Assembly (NCBI GenBank): GCA_002786915.1
Contig: PCUV01000114.1
Span: 124,974-188,973, forward strand
Length of the DNA stretch: 64,000 bases
Origin: Comamonadaceae bacterium CG12_big_fil_rev_8_21_14_0_65_59_15
GTDB lineage: Bacteria; Pseudomonadota; Gammaproteobacteria; Burkholderiales; Burkholderiaceae_C
Direction: 5' to 3'
A program made the translations under genes and the position numbers. Below are positions 1-9,693 of this stretch, piece by piece. The notes under the pieces were generated by a model, which was given only the letters and a program-made list of their open reading frames with translations, did no database searches and was not told the DNA's origin. The stretch's first letter is position 1, and every line of letters begins with the position of its first letter.

Positions 1-1
1 G

Positions 2-337
2 ATGGCATTCTTATCCCTGTTGCCCGCAGTCGGTGCCGGCTTGATCTGGGGACCCGTGGCGTTGTATTTTTTGTTTGCCGGTGAGCTGGGGAAATGCCTG
101 GCCTTGACGGCCTACGGAGTGTTGGTGATTGGTCTGGTGGACAACTTGCTGCGCCCGATTTTGGTGGGTCGCGACACCCGCATGCCTGATTACGTGGTGA
201 TGATGACCACGCTGGGCGGCATGGCGGTGTTTGGCGTCAATGGCTTTGTGCTTGGGCCGGTGATTGCCGCCATGTTTATGGCCGTCTGGCACATCCGGGC
301 AACTACCCTGGCCGATGCCCAGACCGGCAAAACCTGA
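2..337 (+). CDS. AI-2E family transporter (YdiK/PerM-like), C-terminal part, truncated by window start
   Basis: ORF open at the left edge; multi-helix sequence with 'LVDNLLRPILVGRDTRMPDYVVMMTTLGGMAVFGVNGFVLGPVIAAMFMAVW', typical of the AI-2E transporter C-terminus. Confidence 0.88.
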   Translation: MAFLSLLPAVGAGLIWGPVALYFLFAGELGKCLALTAYGVLVIGLVDNLLRPILVGRDTRMPDYVVMMTTLGGMAVFGVNGFVLGPVIAAMFMAVWHIRATTLADAQTGKT

Positions 338-459
338 GCCCCCAAGGCCGTATTCAAGCGCTGCGTGCACCAGCGCACGGAACCCACGCCGCGCAAAACT
401 TATAACCTGAGCCATCAAAAGTAATTTCACATTTGATCTTGCGTTCACTGGAGTAAATC

Positions 460-837
460 ATGATCCCTTTTACCAGACATTGGGCCTTGGCCCTGGGCAC
501 TGCCGCCGCGCTACTGAGCGTTGCAGCATGTGGCAGCCTTAAAACCCCAGCCACCGCTGACGTGGCCGTTAGCAAGGCGGCTGTGGACAACGCAGCCGGT
601 GCGGGTGGTGCCGACTACGCACCGGTCGAGATGTTGGCCGCACGGCAAAAAATGGCGTTGGCTAATCAGGCCATGGCCAGCAAGGATTACAAGCAAGCAC
701 TGACACTGGCCGCTGCCGCACAGGCCGATGCCAAGTTGGCACAAAGCAAGGCCAACTCAGCCAAGGCGCAGATCGCTGCCGATGCCTTGCAGGACGACAT
801 TCGCGTGCTGCGCGAAGAGCTTGAACGCAACAACTAA
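460..837 (+). CDS. DUF4398 domain-containing lipoprotein
   Basis: Lipobox-like 'LLSVAACGSLK'; 'YAPVEMLAARQKMALANQAMASKDYKQALTLAAAAQADAKLAQSKA' resembles DUF4398. Confidence 0.8.
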   Translation: MIPFTRHWALALGTAAALLSVAACGSLKTPATADVAVSKAAVDNAAGAGGADYAPVEMLAARQKMALANQAMASKDYKQALTLAAAAQADAKLAQSKANSAKAQIAADALQDDIRVLREELERNN

Positions 838-877
838 ACCACCCCTCCCACTGACTATTCCAACCCCGAAGCCCATC

Positions 878-1810
878 ATGAAAAAATTTATTTACACCCC
901 CACTTTAGTGGCCATCGTTGCCCTGCTGGCCGCGTGTGGCTCGGTGCCCAACAGCACCAGCTTGCTCGACCAAACCCGCAGCGACTACCGGGTGGCTCAA
1001 AGCAGCCCCAATGTTGCCAACTATGCGCCGCTGGAGCTCAAGCAAGCGGGCGACGCACTGAACCTGGCGAATGCCGCTGCCAGTGACAACGCCAGCTTGG
1101 CAAAGATTGACAATCTGGCTTACCTTGCCAAGCAAAAAATTGCGCTGGCGCAAGAGGTCGCCAAACAAAAGTCCGCTGAGGCCGACATCGCCAACGCCGG
1201 TAAAGAGCGCGATCAAGTGCGCCTGGATCAGCGTACCAACGAAGCCAACGCCGCCAACATCAAAGCCGAACGGGCCAAACAGGCCGCCTTGCTTGCGCAA
1301 AACAGTGCTGACCAAGCCCATCGTGACACCGAGCTGGCCCAAAGGGAGGCCGCCAACGCCCAGCGTCTAACCCAAGAGTCGCAAGCCCGCGCAGCCCAAC
1401 TCGAAGCCCAGTTGGCCGATTTGTCGGCACAAAAGACTGCGCGCGGCATGGTCATCACGCTGGGGGATGTGCTGTTTGGCACAGACCTGGATCGTCTCAC
1501 TGCCACGGGCATGCGCACGGTGCAAAAACTCGCCCAGGTGCTGCAAGAAAACCCGCAACGCAGCGTGCTGATTGAAGGCTTTGCCGACAGCACGGGTGCT
1601 GCCGACTACAACCAGGGCTTGTCAGAGCGCAGAGCCAGTGCGGTACGCAATTCTTTGAACGACTTTGGGGTGACCCGTGACCGCATTGATATGCGCGGCT
1701 ACGGCGAGACCCACCCGGTGGCCGCCAACGACAGCGCAGCCGGGCGCCAGCTCAACCGGCGCGTTGAAATTGTGTTGTCCAACGACAGCGGCCGTGTCAT
1801 TGCCCGCTAA
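878..1810 (+). CDS. OmpA family lipoprotein with N-terminal DUF4398-like region
   Basis: ATG at 878; lipobox 'LLAACGS'; C-terminal OmpA motif 'VLIEGFADSTGAADYNQGLSERRASAVRNSL...GYGETHPVAANDSAAGRQLNRRVEIVL'. Confidence 0.92.
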   Translation: MKKFIYTPTLVAIVALLAACGSVPNSTSLLDQTRSDYRVAQSSPNVANYAPLELKQAGDALNLANAAASDNASLAKIDNLAYLAKQKIALAQEVAKQKSAEADIANAGKERDQVRLDQRTNEANAANIKAERAKQAALLAQNSADQAHRDTELAQREAANAQRLTQESQARAAQLEAQLADLSAQKTARGMVITLGDVLFGTDLDRLTATGMRTVQKLAQVLQENPQRSVLIEGFADSTGAADYNQGLSERRASAVRNSLNDFGVTRDRIDMRGYGETHPVAANDSAAGRQLNRRVEIVLSNDSGRVIAR

Positions 1811-1852
1811 ACCTTTTAAACCCCCTCATTTTTTAACCTAGGAGCCATCACC

Positions 1853-2137
1853 ATGACCACCAAAAACGTCTATATCGAAACCATGAAGAGCCAGCTTGAC
1901 GACCTGAACACCAGCATGAACAAACTGGATGCCAAAGCGCAGGAAGCCAAAGCCGATGCGCGCGATGTTTACCTGGAAGAAATGCGCAAACTGCGCCATC
2001 AGTCCAAGCTGGCTGGGGCCAAGTTTGACGAGCTCAAGGCGGCCAGTGAGGTCGGCTGGGACAAGATGGTGCTTGAGATGGACAAAGTGCGCGATGCCTT
2101 TGCCCACTCATTCAACTACTTCAAGTCGCAGGTCTAA
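1853..2137 (+). CDS. Small coiled-coil protein, possibly sll1863-type stress response protein
   Basis: Charged helical 94-aa ORF 'YIETMKSQLDDLNTSMNKLDAKAQEAKADARDVYLEEMRKL'; good start context. Confidence 0.65.
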   Translation: MTTKNVYIETMKSQLDDLNTSMNKLDAKAQEAKADARDVYLEEMRKLRHQSKLAGAKFDELKAASEVGWDKMVLEMDKVRDAFAHSFNYFKSQV

Positions 2138-2238
2138 CTTTCGCGGCAGCGTGGGCTAACGCACAGACGCCAGGCGTCCGAACCCGGAAGATGCGGACAT
2201 AGAAAAGTTTGCACCGCAAGCTTGTACCGAAAGAAATC

Positions 2239-3909
2239 ATGTTTTCAAACAAACTGCTTCCGCTGGCCTTGCTGGTGCTAAGTCCCGTGGCCTTCGCTGC
2301 CACGCCCTTGGGTGCGAGTGGTCAGATGCAACAAATTAACCCGATCCCCAGGCCGGAGATGACCCTGCCGCGGATCGAGGTTACGCCCCACGCACCTCCA
2401 CTGGACGCGGCTCCTGCCAGTACCCAGATTTTGGTCAACAGGCTCGACATCACGGGTGTCCAGGCCTACACGCCAGAACGACTGCTGCTGGTCAGCGGCT
2501 TTGTACCGGGCAGCAAACTGCGGTTGGCTGATCTGCAGGCAATGGCTGCCAACATCACCCGTTTTTATCGCCAGAACGGCTACTTTGTGGCTACGGCCTA
2601 CTTGCCCGCGCAGGACATCCATCAGGGTGTGGTCAGCATCGCTGTCATCGAAGGTCGGTATGGCAAAGTGGTGATCAATAACCAAAGCCAGGTCTCCAAC
2701 GATTTGGTCAACCATTTGATGAGCGGACTGCAAAGCGGCGACCTCATCACCACCGTCCCACTGGAGCACCGCTTGTTGTTGCTCACCGACCTGCCGGGCG
2801 TCAAGGTCAATTCGACGCTGGTGCCAGGGGACAACTTGGGTGAATCAGATTTGGTCGTGAATGTGTTGCCAGATCGCCGCGTCAGCGGCAGTGTCGATGC
2901 GGACAATGCAGGCAACCGCTACACCGGCGAAAACCGGGTGGGTTTGACCGTCAATTTCAACGAACCTCTGGGGCTGGGCGACGTGGCCTCGCTGCGCGCC
3001 GTGACCTCAGGAGCCGGGCTCAATTACCTGCGCGGCTCCTATCAGATGCAATTTGGCAAAGCCACGGCGGGCATCGCTTACAGTGCGCTGCGTTATGAGT
3101 TGGGGCAAGAGATGGCCAGCCTGCAAGCCCACGGCACGGCACAAGTGGCCAGCCTGTATGGCAGCTATCCGCTGCTTCGCTCGCGCAACGCCAACTTGAC
3201 CGCCGGCTTGAACCTGGACTTCAAAACCTTTCAAGACCAAGTGGACTCGGTCCCGAGCGTGAGTGACAAAAAAGCGCAAGTCCTCACCGCCAGCCTGGCG
3301 GGCAACCGCCGCGACAACTTTTGGGGTGGTGGTATCACCAGCCACTCGCTGGCCTGGTCCACTGGCAATATCGACTTGCAAACGCCTGGCACCCACGCCT
3401 TTGATGCGGCCACGGCACACAGCAACGGACACTTTGACAAGCTGGCGTTTAGCCTGTCACGCCTGCAGCGTGTGAACGACACGCTGTCACTGTCAGCCGC
3501 CATCAACGGTCAGTTAGCCTCTAAAAATCTGGACTCGTCCGAAAAGATGGAGTTGGGCGGCATGTATGGGGTGCGCGCTTACCCCGAGGGCGAAACCTAT
3601 GCCGACCAAGGCTATGTACTGAACCTTGAGGCGCGTTGGCTATTGCCAAAATTCAGCCAAACCTTGCCAGGCCAGTTGCAGTTGATTGGCTTTATCGACA
3701 CCGGCAGCGTCAACATCAACAAAAACCCGTGGCCCGGTTCTGGCGCCAACCAACGCACCTTAAGCGGTGCCGGTGTGGGTGTCAATTGGTCAGAGCGCAA
3801 CAACTTCTTGGTGCGCGCCTATTACGCCTTCAAGGTCGGCGGCGAGGCCGCCACTTCGGCCCCGGATGCCGATGGCCGGTTCTGGATACAGGCCGTGAAA
3901 TATTTCTGA
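2239..3909 (+). CDS. ShlB/FhaC/HecB family two-partner secretion transporter (TpsB)
   Basis: Signal peptide, POTRA-like region 'GVVSIAVIEGRYGKVVINNQSQV', C-terminal beta-barrel ending in aromatic residue '...FWIQAVKYF'; immediately upstream of an FHA exoprotein. Confidence 0.93.
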   Translation: MFSNKLLPLALLVLSPVAFAATPLGASGQMQQINPIPRPEMTLPRIEVTPHAPPLDAAPASTQILVNRLDITGVQAYTPERLLLVSGFVPGSKLRLADLQAMAANITRFYRQNGYFVATAYLPAQDIHQGVVSIAVIEGRYGKVVINNQSQVSNDLVNHLMSGLQSGDLITTVPLEHRLLLLTDLPGVKVNSTLVPGDNLGESDLVVNVLPDRRVSGSVDADNAGNRYTGENRVGLTVNFNEPLGLGDVASLRAVTSGAGLNYLRGSYQMQFGKATAGIAYSALRYELGQEMASLQAHGTAQVASLYGSYPLLRSRNANLTAGLNLDFKTFQDQVDSVPSVSDKKAQVLTASLAGNRRDNFWGGGITSHSLAWSTGNIDLQTPGTHAFDAATAHSNGHFDKLAFSLSRLQRVNDTLSLSAAINGQLASKNLDSSEKMELGGMYGVRAYPEGETYADQGYVLNLEARWLLPKFSQTLPGQLQLIGFIDTGSVNINKNPWPGSGANQRTLSGAGVGVNWSERNNFLVRAYYAFKVGGEAATSAPDADGRFWIQAVKYF

Positions 3910-3962
3910 GACGGCGCTTTCTAACGCCTCCTGCACCTCTCAAAACCTTATGGAAAGCATGT

Positions 3963-6900
3963 ATGAATAACTCATTTCGATCACTCTGGAACGAACGTAC
4001 CGGCACTTTTGTGGCGGTCTCTGAAAACGCCAGCAGTCAGGGCAAAAAAACCTCTGGGGGCACAACCGCCAGCGGTGCAGGCACACGCTTTGGCTTGCAA
4101 GCCCTGGCCTGGTCCCTGGCCTGTGTGTTTGCCGCGCACGCCCAGTCATTGCCGCTAGGCGGTGTGGTGGCAGCGGGCAGCGCCAGCATCAGTGCTACGG
4201 CCAACCAGACCACTATCAACCAAACCTCTCAAAATGCCATCATCAATTGGCAGAGCTTCAATATTGGCGCTGGGCAGTCGGTTCAATTTGTCCAGCCCAA
4301 CGTGCACTCAGTCGCCTTGAACCGGGTACTGGGTGCTAACCCATCGGGCATTTTTGGCAGCCTCAACGCCAATGGCAACGTGTTTTTGGTCAACCCCAAT
4401 GGCATCCTGTTTGGACAAGGGGCAGCGGTGAACGTCGCTGGACTGGTGGCTTCAACGCTCAACATCACCGACAGCAATTTTCTGGCGGGTAACTACCAAT
4501 TTGCTGGCACCGGTGCAGGCTCGGTGGTCAACCAGGGCAGCATCAACGCCGACGGCGGCTATGTGGCACTGTTGGGGGCTTCGGTCAGCAATGAGGGTGT
4601 TATTTCGGCGCAACTCGGTTCAGTCGCTCTGGCCGGTGGCAATGCCATGACGCTGGATCTGGCGGGTGACGGTTTGCTCAATATCGCGGTCAATGAAGGC
4701 GCAGTCAATGCACTGGTGCAAAACGGTGGCTTGATTCAGGCCGACGGCGGTCAGGTGCTGCTGACGACCCAAGCTGCGGGCAGCCTGCTGCAAAACGCGG
4801 TGAATAACACCGGCGTGATTCGGGCGCAGACGCTGGTCACTGGCAAAAGCGGCAGCATCAAGCTGATGGGCGGCATGACCACTGGCACCGTGAATGTGGG
4901 TGGCACGCTGGATGCATCGGCGCCAAATGGTGGCGACGGGGGTTTTATTGAAACTTCAGCCGCCCAAGTGGTGCTTGCCGAAAACAAGAATATCACTACG
5001 CTTGCGCGAAATGGCAAAACCGGCATGTGGCTGCTGGACCCCGTGAATTGGCAAATTGGCAATGACGGTGTCGTTGTCGGCGACGAAACTCCGGCCAGCG
5101 TGGTCACCAGCCTGGCCTTGACAGACCGCACCATCAGCGCAACCAACAACATCACGGTTGCCGAAGCTGTGACTTGGGTGTCGCCTCAGATTCTCACCCT
5201 TGACGCGGGCAACGATGTGCTCATCAAAGCCGCAATGACCGCTAGCGGCATCAATTCCGGCATGGTGTTCAATGCGGTCAATAACGTGATCGTTGACAAC
5301 AGCTCGGTTGCGCCAGCATTGCGCGAACTTACCGCCAGCGCTTCAGGTGCCAAGATTGTGATGAACGCTGCGACTGGCAACGTGACGGTCACAACTGCCG
5401 TCACGGCAAGTGCGCTCAACGCCAAAATAGACATGAGCGCCGGCGGCAACGTGACCGTGGGTGTGGTTACCGCCAGTGCTGGTGGGGCAGTCAACCTGCG
5501 CGCCAACAATGATGTCATCGTCAACGGCATGATCACCGCTGACACCAACAACAATGCGGTGATTTTGCGTGCTGACAACGATGGCAGTGGACCCGGTGCC
5601 CTGGCCGGCACAGTGAAGTTTGGCCTCGGCGGTGGCATCAGTACCCCGCTGGCAGTCGTTCGATTCAATCCGGATGGCTACGTCAACACGGTCGCTGAAA
5701 TCACTGCTTATGGTCTGAAGAATACGGGTGCGATGGACGCCAAAGCCTGGGTATTTGGGAAAGGCGTCAACAAGATGTACGATGGCACCCGAATCGCAAC
5801 TGTCAGTGGCCTCAAGCCTGATGTTGGAGGTGTTCAACCTGCGGTCGCGTTGGGCGCAGTGACCAGCGCACTTTTTGACACCAAACATGTGGGAGCCCAA
5901 AAGCCGATCACCTACGCGACCATCTTCAACAATGCTACTTTTGATCTTTTTGCGCCAGTCGGATTTACCGCAGGGACTTATCTGGCAAGGGCAGACATCA
6001 CTGCCAGACTGCTGACCATCACTGCAGTCACCGATAGTCGTGTCTATAACGGTACCACTAGCTCGGTGGGCGTGCCAACCGTGGCAGGCCTTCAGGTAGG
6101 CGACGCCCCAACAGACACACTTACAGGACCGTTGACCCAAGCCTATCAAAGTAAAAATGTCATGGGTACAAACAGCAGCACTTTGGTTGCTACCGGCCCC
6201 TACGCTGTGAACGACGGCAATGGCGGGGCAAACTACGTCATCACCGTCAACACGGCTCTTGGCAGCATTACACCGCTGGCACTCGTGGGCAACATTACCG
6301 CCGCCAACAAGGTGTACGACACCAACAACACCGCAACCATCGTCACCCGCACACTCAACCCTGGCGTACTGGGTGCAGATGATGTCAGCTACAGCGGCGG
6401 CACAGCAACTTTTTCTGACAAAAATGTGGCCGATGGCAAGACCGTGACCGGTGTTGGCCTGGGCCTGTCTGGCGCTGATGCGGGCAACTACACCGTCAAC
6501 CCAACCGACACCACCACGGCCAACATCACCCCGATCGCACTGGTGGGCAACATAACCGCCGCCAACAAGGTGTATGACGCCAACAACACCGCAACCATCG
6601 TCACCCGCACACTCAACCCTGGCGTATTGGGCGCAGAAGATGTCACCTACAGCGGCGGCACAGCAACCTTTGATACCCCCGCAGCGGGTGTTGGCAAACC
6701 AGTGACGGGCACTGGCCTGGGCCTGACTGGAGCAGATAAGGGCAACTACACGGTCAATCCAACGGCAGTTACCACTGCCGCGATCACTGCGCCAGTGGTC
6801 GTGGTGCCGCCCGTGATCGTTGTCCCACCCGATGTTGTCGCCCCACCCGATGTAACACCCCCCGTCAGCACACCACCGGAAAGTACTCCTCCGGCCTTTG

Positions 6901-7145
6901 ATATTCCGGTTGTCAATTTGCCACCCGATCGTGTTCCACCCATTGTGGTCACTCCGCCTGTCAGCACGCCACCGTACTTGATTCCACCCGTCATCGTGCC
7001 ACCTGAAGTGGTGACCCCGCCGCTGGCTGAAGTGCCACCCGTGGTAGCTCCGCCGCCGGTGGTTCCCCCGGTTGTTGTATCAGTTGAAACCCCGCCCAGC
7101 AGCTATGTTGCGCCGCTGAGAAAACGCAAGCAAGACCGCAACTGA
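3963..7145 (+). CDS. Two-partner secretion filamentous-haemagglutinin-type exoprotein (ESPR + TPS/FHA domain + YDG/MBG repeats + Pro-rich C-terminus)
   Basis: ATG at 3963; ESPR 'MNNSFRSLWNERTGTFVAVSE'; FHA motif 'NPNGILFGQGAAVNVAGLVASTLNI'; two YDG repeats 'ALVGNITAANKVYD(T/A)NNTATIV...'; tail 'PPVIVVPPDVVAPPDV...'. Confidence 0.93.
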   Translation: MNNSFRSLWNERTGTFVAVSENASSQGKKTSGGTTASGAGTRFGLQALAWSLACVFAAHAQSLPLGGVVAAGSASISATANQTTINQTSQNAIINWQSFNIGAGQSVQFVQPNVHSVALNRVLGANPSGIFGSLNANGNVFLVNPNGILFGQGAAVNVAGLVASTLNITDSNFLAGNYQFAGTGAGSVVNQGSINADGGYVALLGASVSNEGVISAQLGSVALAGGNAMTLDLAGDGLLNIAVNEGAVNALVQNGGLIQADGGQVLLTTQAAGSLLQNAVNNTGVIRAQTLVTGKSGSIKLMGGMTTGTVNVGGTLDASAPNGGDGGFIETSAAQVVLAENKNITTLARNGKTGMWLLDPVNWQIGNDGVVVGDETPASVVTSLALTDRTISATNNITVAEAVTWVSPQILTLDAGNDVLIKAAMTASGINSGMVFNAVNNVIVDNSSVAPALRELTASASGAKIVMNAATGNVTVTTAVTASALNAKIDMSAGGNVTVGVVTASAGGAVNLRANNDVIVNGMITADTNNNAVILRADNDGSGPGALAGTVKFGLGGGISTPLAVVRFNPDGYVNTVAEITAYGLKNTGAMDAKAWVFGKGVNKMYDGTRIATVSGLKPDVGGVQPAVALGAVTSALFDTKHVGAQKPITYATIFNNATFDLFAPVGFTAGTYLARADITARLLTITAVTDSRVYNGTTSSVGVPTVAGLQVGDAPTDTLTGPLTQAYQSKNVMGTNSSTLVATGPYAVNDGNGGANYVITVNTALGSITPLALVGNITAANKVYDTNNTATIVTRTLNPGVLGADDVSYSGGTATFSDKNVADGKTVTGVGLGLSGADAGNYTVNPTDTTTANITPIALVGNITAANKVYDANNTATIVTRTLNPGVLGAEDVTYSGGTATFDTPAAGVGKPVTGTGLGLTGADKGNYTVNPTAVTTAAITAPVVVVPPVIVVPPDVVAPPDVTPPVSTPPESTPPAFDIPVVNLPPDRVPPIVVTPPVSTPPYLIPPVIVPPEVVTPPLAEVPPVVAPPPVVPPVVVSVETPPSSYVAPLRKRKQDRN
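6281..6780 (+). repeat. Tandem duplicated YDG-domain coding unit, period 258 bp (86 aa)
   Basis: 'actcgtgggcaacattaccgccgccaacaaggtgta...' at 6281 recurs at 6539 as 'actggtgggcaacataaccgccgccaacaaggtgta...'. Confidence 0.85.
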
Positions 7146-7180
7146 CAGTCACCGCAACGCCCGGCTGTTTGGTCCCAACA

Positions 7181-7867
7181 GTGAACCTGAGCCACTCCAA
7201 CCGGGGCAAAAATCTTTGCCTCGGTTGGCTGCTGGCCGGCATTTTGACTGCTGCTGCCGTGGCGGCAGAGTCAGCCCCTCCACGGCTTTTTAAAACAGCA
7301 CAATTTGGCGGAGAAACTGCCTCGCCAGCGGTGCTATCCATTGCCAACTGGGCCGTTGATTCCAATAACAACGGCCATTTGCCATTCATCATCCTGGACA
7401 AACAACAAGCCAAAGTGTTTGTCTTTTATGCCGATGGAAAGTTGCGCGGCGCAGCGCCAGCCTTGCTTGGTCTGGCGCTGGGTGATCACTCGGTGCCGGG
7501 CATTGGCGATCGCAAACTCTCGGCCATTCGCCCCTTTGAGCGCACCACACCCGCCGGTCGCTTTGTAGCCGCGCTGGATCACAACCTGCATGGGCATGAA
7601 ATTTTGTGGGTGGACTACGACTTGGCGATTTCCTTGCACCCGGTTGTCCCTGGCACCACCCAAGAGCGCCGCGCGCAACGGCTGGTCTCGCCCACACCGC
7701 TGGACAACCGTATTTCTTATGGCTGCATCAATGTGCCACCTGACTTCTTCAAAGACATAGTCAGCACCACTTTCGCTGGCACCAACGGCATTGTTTATGT
7801 GCTGCCTGAAACCGTCTCGGCGAGCATATTTTTTGGTGCTTATGACGTGAACAATTCACCGCAATAA
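7181..7867 (+). CDS. L,D-transpeptidase (YkuD)-like exported protein
   Basis: Signal-like N-terminus; 'RLVSPTPLDNRISYGCINVPPDFF' resembles the YkuD S-x-G-C motif; possible upstream TTG start at 7169. Confidence 0.65.
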   Translation: MNLSHSNRGKNLCLGWLLAGILTAAAVAAESAPPRLFKTAQFGGETASPAVLSIANWAVDSNNNGHLPFIILDKQQAKVFVFYADGKLRGAAPALLGLALGDHSVPGIGDRKLSAIRPFERTTPAGRFVAALDHNLHGHEILWVDYDLAISLHPVVPGTTQERRAQRLVSPTPLDNRISYGCINVPPDFFKDIVSTTFAGTNGIVYVLPETVSASIFFGAYDVNNSPQ

Positions 7868-8039
7868 GGCGCATTGATGCGAATGTTGGCTGGCGCACAG
7901 ACCTGGCGCAGCCATCTTCAGACACTCCGTCTTGTAATGCACGCAGTCCAAAAGCTGGTGCTAAACACCAGCGCTGATGCGAACCCGGAAGTTGCCTCAG
8001 TTCCCCAACGTTATTGCATCAACTGACAAGGCAAGCAAA

Positions 8040-9596
8040 ATGACAAAAATTAACGGTATTTTCAGAGGACTGCCGTGGCTTATGGCAGCCTCTTTGACGG
8101 GTTTGGTTGCCGCCTGTGGTGGTGGGCAGTCGCCTATTTTGGGCGCGGGTAGCCTGAGCCCGGTAGTGGCCCCCTTGGTGACCATCGTCATCCCGGCTTC
8201 GGGCGCACTAGGTGTTGCGCCCAACACCAAAGCCATCACCGCCAAGTTCAGCAAGGCGATGGATGCTGCCACGCTCACGGGCACCAGCTTTACCCTGGCC
8301 TGTGTCGGGCTGCCATCTGTCACGGTGGGTGCGGTGACCTATCTGCCCACCAGCAACGTAGCCACTTTGCCGGTGCTTGCAGCCTTGCCGGTGTCCAGCG
8401 TTTGTACGGCCACTGTGACGGCTGCCGCCAAAGACAGCACAGGAATCAGTTTGGTCAGTGACCGTATCTGGCAATTCACCACCGGTGCGGCGACTGACAC
8501 TACTCAACCGACAGTGACCGTGGTTAACCCCGTTGACGTGGCCATCGGTGTGGCAACCAACACGGCAGTCAAAGCCACTTTCAGCGAGGCGATGGATCCC
8601 AACACCATCAAAGCGGCCACCTTCACGCTCGTGCAAGGTGTAACCCCCATTGCAGGCACGGTCAGCATCAACCCACTGAACACCATCGCTACCTTTACGC
8701 CCATTGCCTCGCTGACACCCAACACCAGCTACACCGCGACGATTGTCTCGGGTGCAACCGGTGTCACAGACCAGGCCGGCAACCTTCTGTCCCCGGCCAA
8801 CAAAGTCTGGAGCTTTACTACGTCGGCGACCCCAGCAACGCAGCCTTTGGTGGTGCTGAATATGGCGGATCCGTATGGCACTTTTGGTGGCAGTGCTGGC
8901 ATGACCAATATGGGCATCACTACCGTTATCAATGGCGACATTGGCACCATCGCCACCGGAACTTCGTCGATCACCGGGTTTCATGACGCTTCGAATGTCT
9001 ATACTGAAACCGGTTCCAACATAGGCAATGTCACCGGCAAAATCTACACCTGCACCAACTCGACCACCGGCAGCAATGTGGCTGGGCCAAGTGCACCGGA
9101 TTGCGCCATTGCCACCCAGGCTCGCCTGGATGCCCAAACCACTTATCTGGCTTTGCAAGCCAGGCCAGTGCTAGGGGCAAGCCCCGCACCTGGCGCCAAT
9201 CTGGCAGGTGTCACACTACAGGCCGGCACCTACAAGGCACCGGGTGGCTCGTTCCTGATCCAGGGTGGCGACTTGACCCTCACGGGTGATGCCAATGCGA
9301 CCTGGGTGTTTCAAATGGCCTCGACGCTGACGGTCGGCGGCCCAGGTGCCGCAGCGCCGCAAAGCGTCATCCTGGCGGGGGGTGCCTTGGCCAAAAATGT
9401 GTTCTGGCAAGTGGGTTCTGCCGCCACCATCAATGCCGGTGGTGGGGGCATCATGGTCGGCACCATCATTGCACGTGAAGGAGTGACGTTCTCCACCGCC
9501 GGCCAGGTGACGCCGACTATTTTGAACGGTCGCGCCTTGTCGCTGAGTGCCTCGGTCACGATGGTCAACACCGTTGTCAACGTGCCGGCTCCCTGA
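8040..9596 (+). CDS. Lipoprotein with two Big_5 Ig-like domains and C-terminal DUF3494 (ice-binding-protein-like) domain
   Basis: ATG 8040; lipobox 'LVAACGGG'; two 'PxSGAxGVAxNTxxxAxFSxAMDxxT' Big_5 signatures; 'FGGSAGMTNMGITTVINGDIGT...TLQAGTYKAPGGSFLIQGGDLTLTGDANATWVFQMASTLTVG' DUF3494 signature. Confidence 0.88.
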   Translation: MTKINGIFRGLPWLMAASLTGLVAACGGGQSPILGAGSLSPVVAPLVTIVIPASGALGVAPNTKAITAKFSKAMDAATLTGTSFTLACVGLPSVTVGAVTYLPTSNVATLPVLAALPVSSVCTATVTAAAKDSTGISLVSDRIWQFTTGAATDTTQPTVTVVNPVDVAIGVATNTAVKATFSEAMDPNTIKAATFTLVQGVTPIAGTVSINPLNTIATFTPIASLTPNTSYTATIVSGATGVTDQAGNLLSPANKVWSFTTSATPATQPLVVLNMADPYGTFGGSAGMTNMGITTVINGDIGTIATGTSSITGFHDASNVYTETGSNIGNVTGKIYTCTNSTTGSNVAGPSAPDCAIATQARLDAQTTYLALQARPVLGASPAPGANLAGVTLQAGTYKAPGGSFLIQGGDLTLTGDANATWVFQMASTLTVGGPGAAAPQSVILAGGALAKNVFWQVGSAATINAGGGGIMVGTIIAREGVTFSTAGQVTPTILNGRALSLSASVTMVNTVVNVPAP

Positions 9597-9639
9597 GCAC
9601 ACTCCACGCGACACCGCTCATTTCTTTAACTTTCCCCTT

Positions 9640-9682
9640 GCCTCGCCGCATTCTTGCATCAGAAACCGGCGGGGCTTTTTTT
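9640..9682 (+). terminator. Rho-independent terminator
   Basis: Stem gcctcgccg (9640-9648) / cggcggggc (9667-9675) followed by a T run. Confidence 0.75.
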
Positions 9683-9693
9683 CCCGAGAACAA

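Noticed and set aside
5343-6149. Long antisense ORF (268 aa, minus) in the TPS exoprotein
   Set aside because: Shadow ORF in GC-rich coding DNA; sense frame has clear FHA/YDG homology
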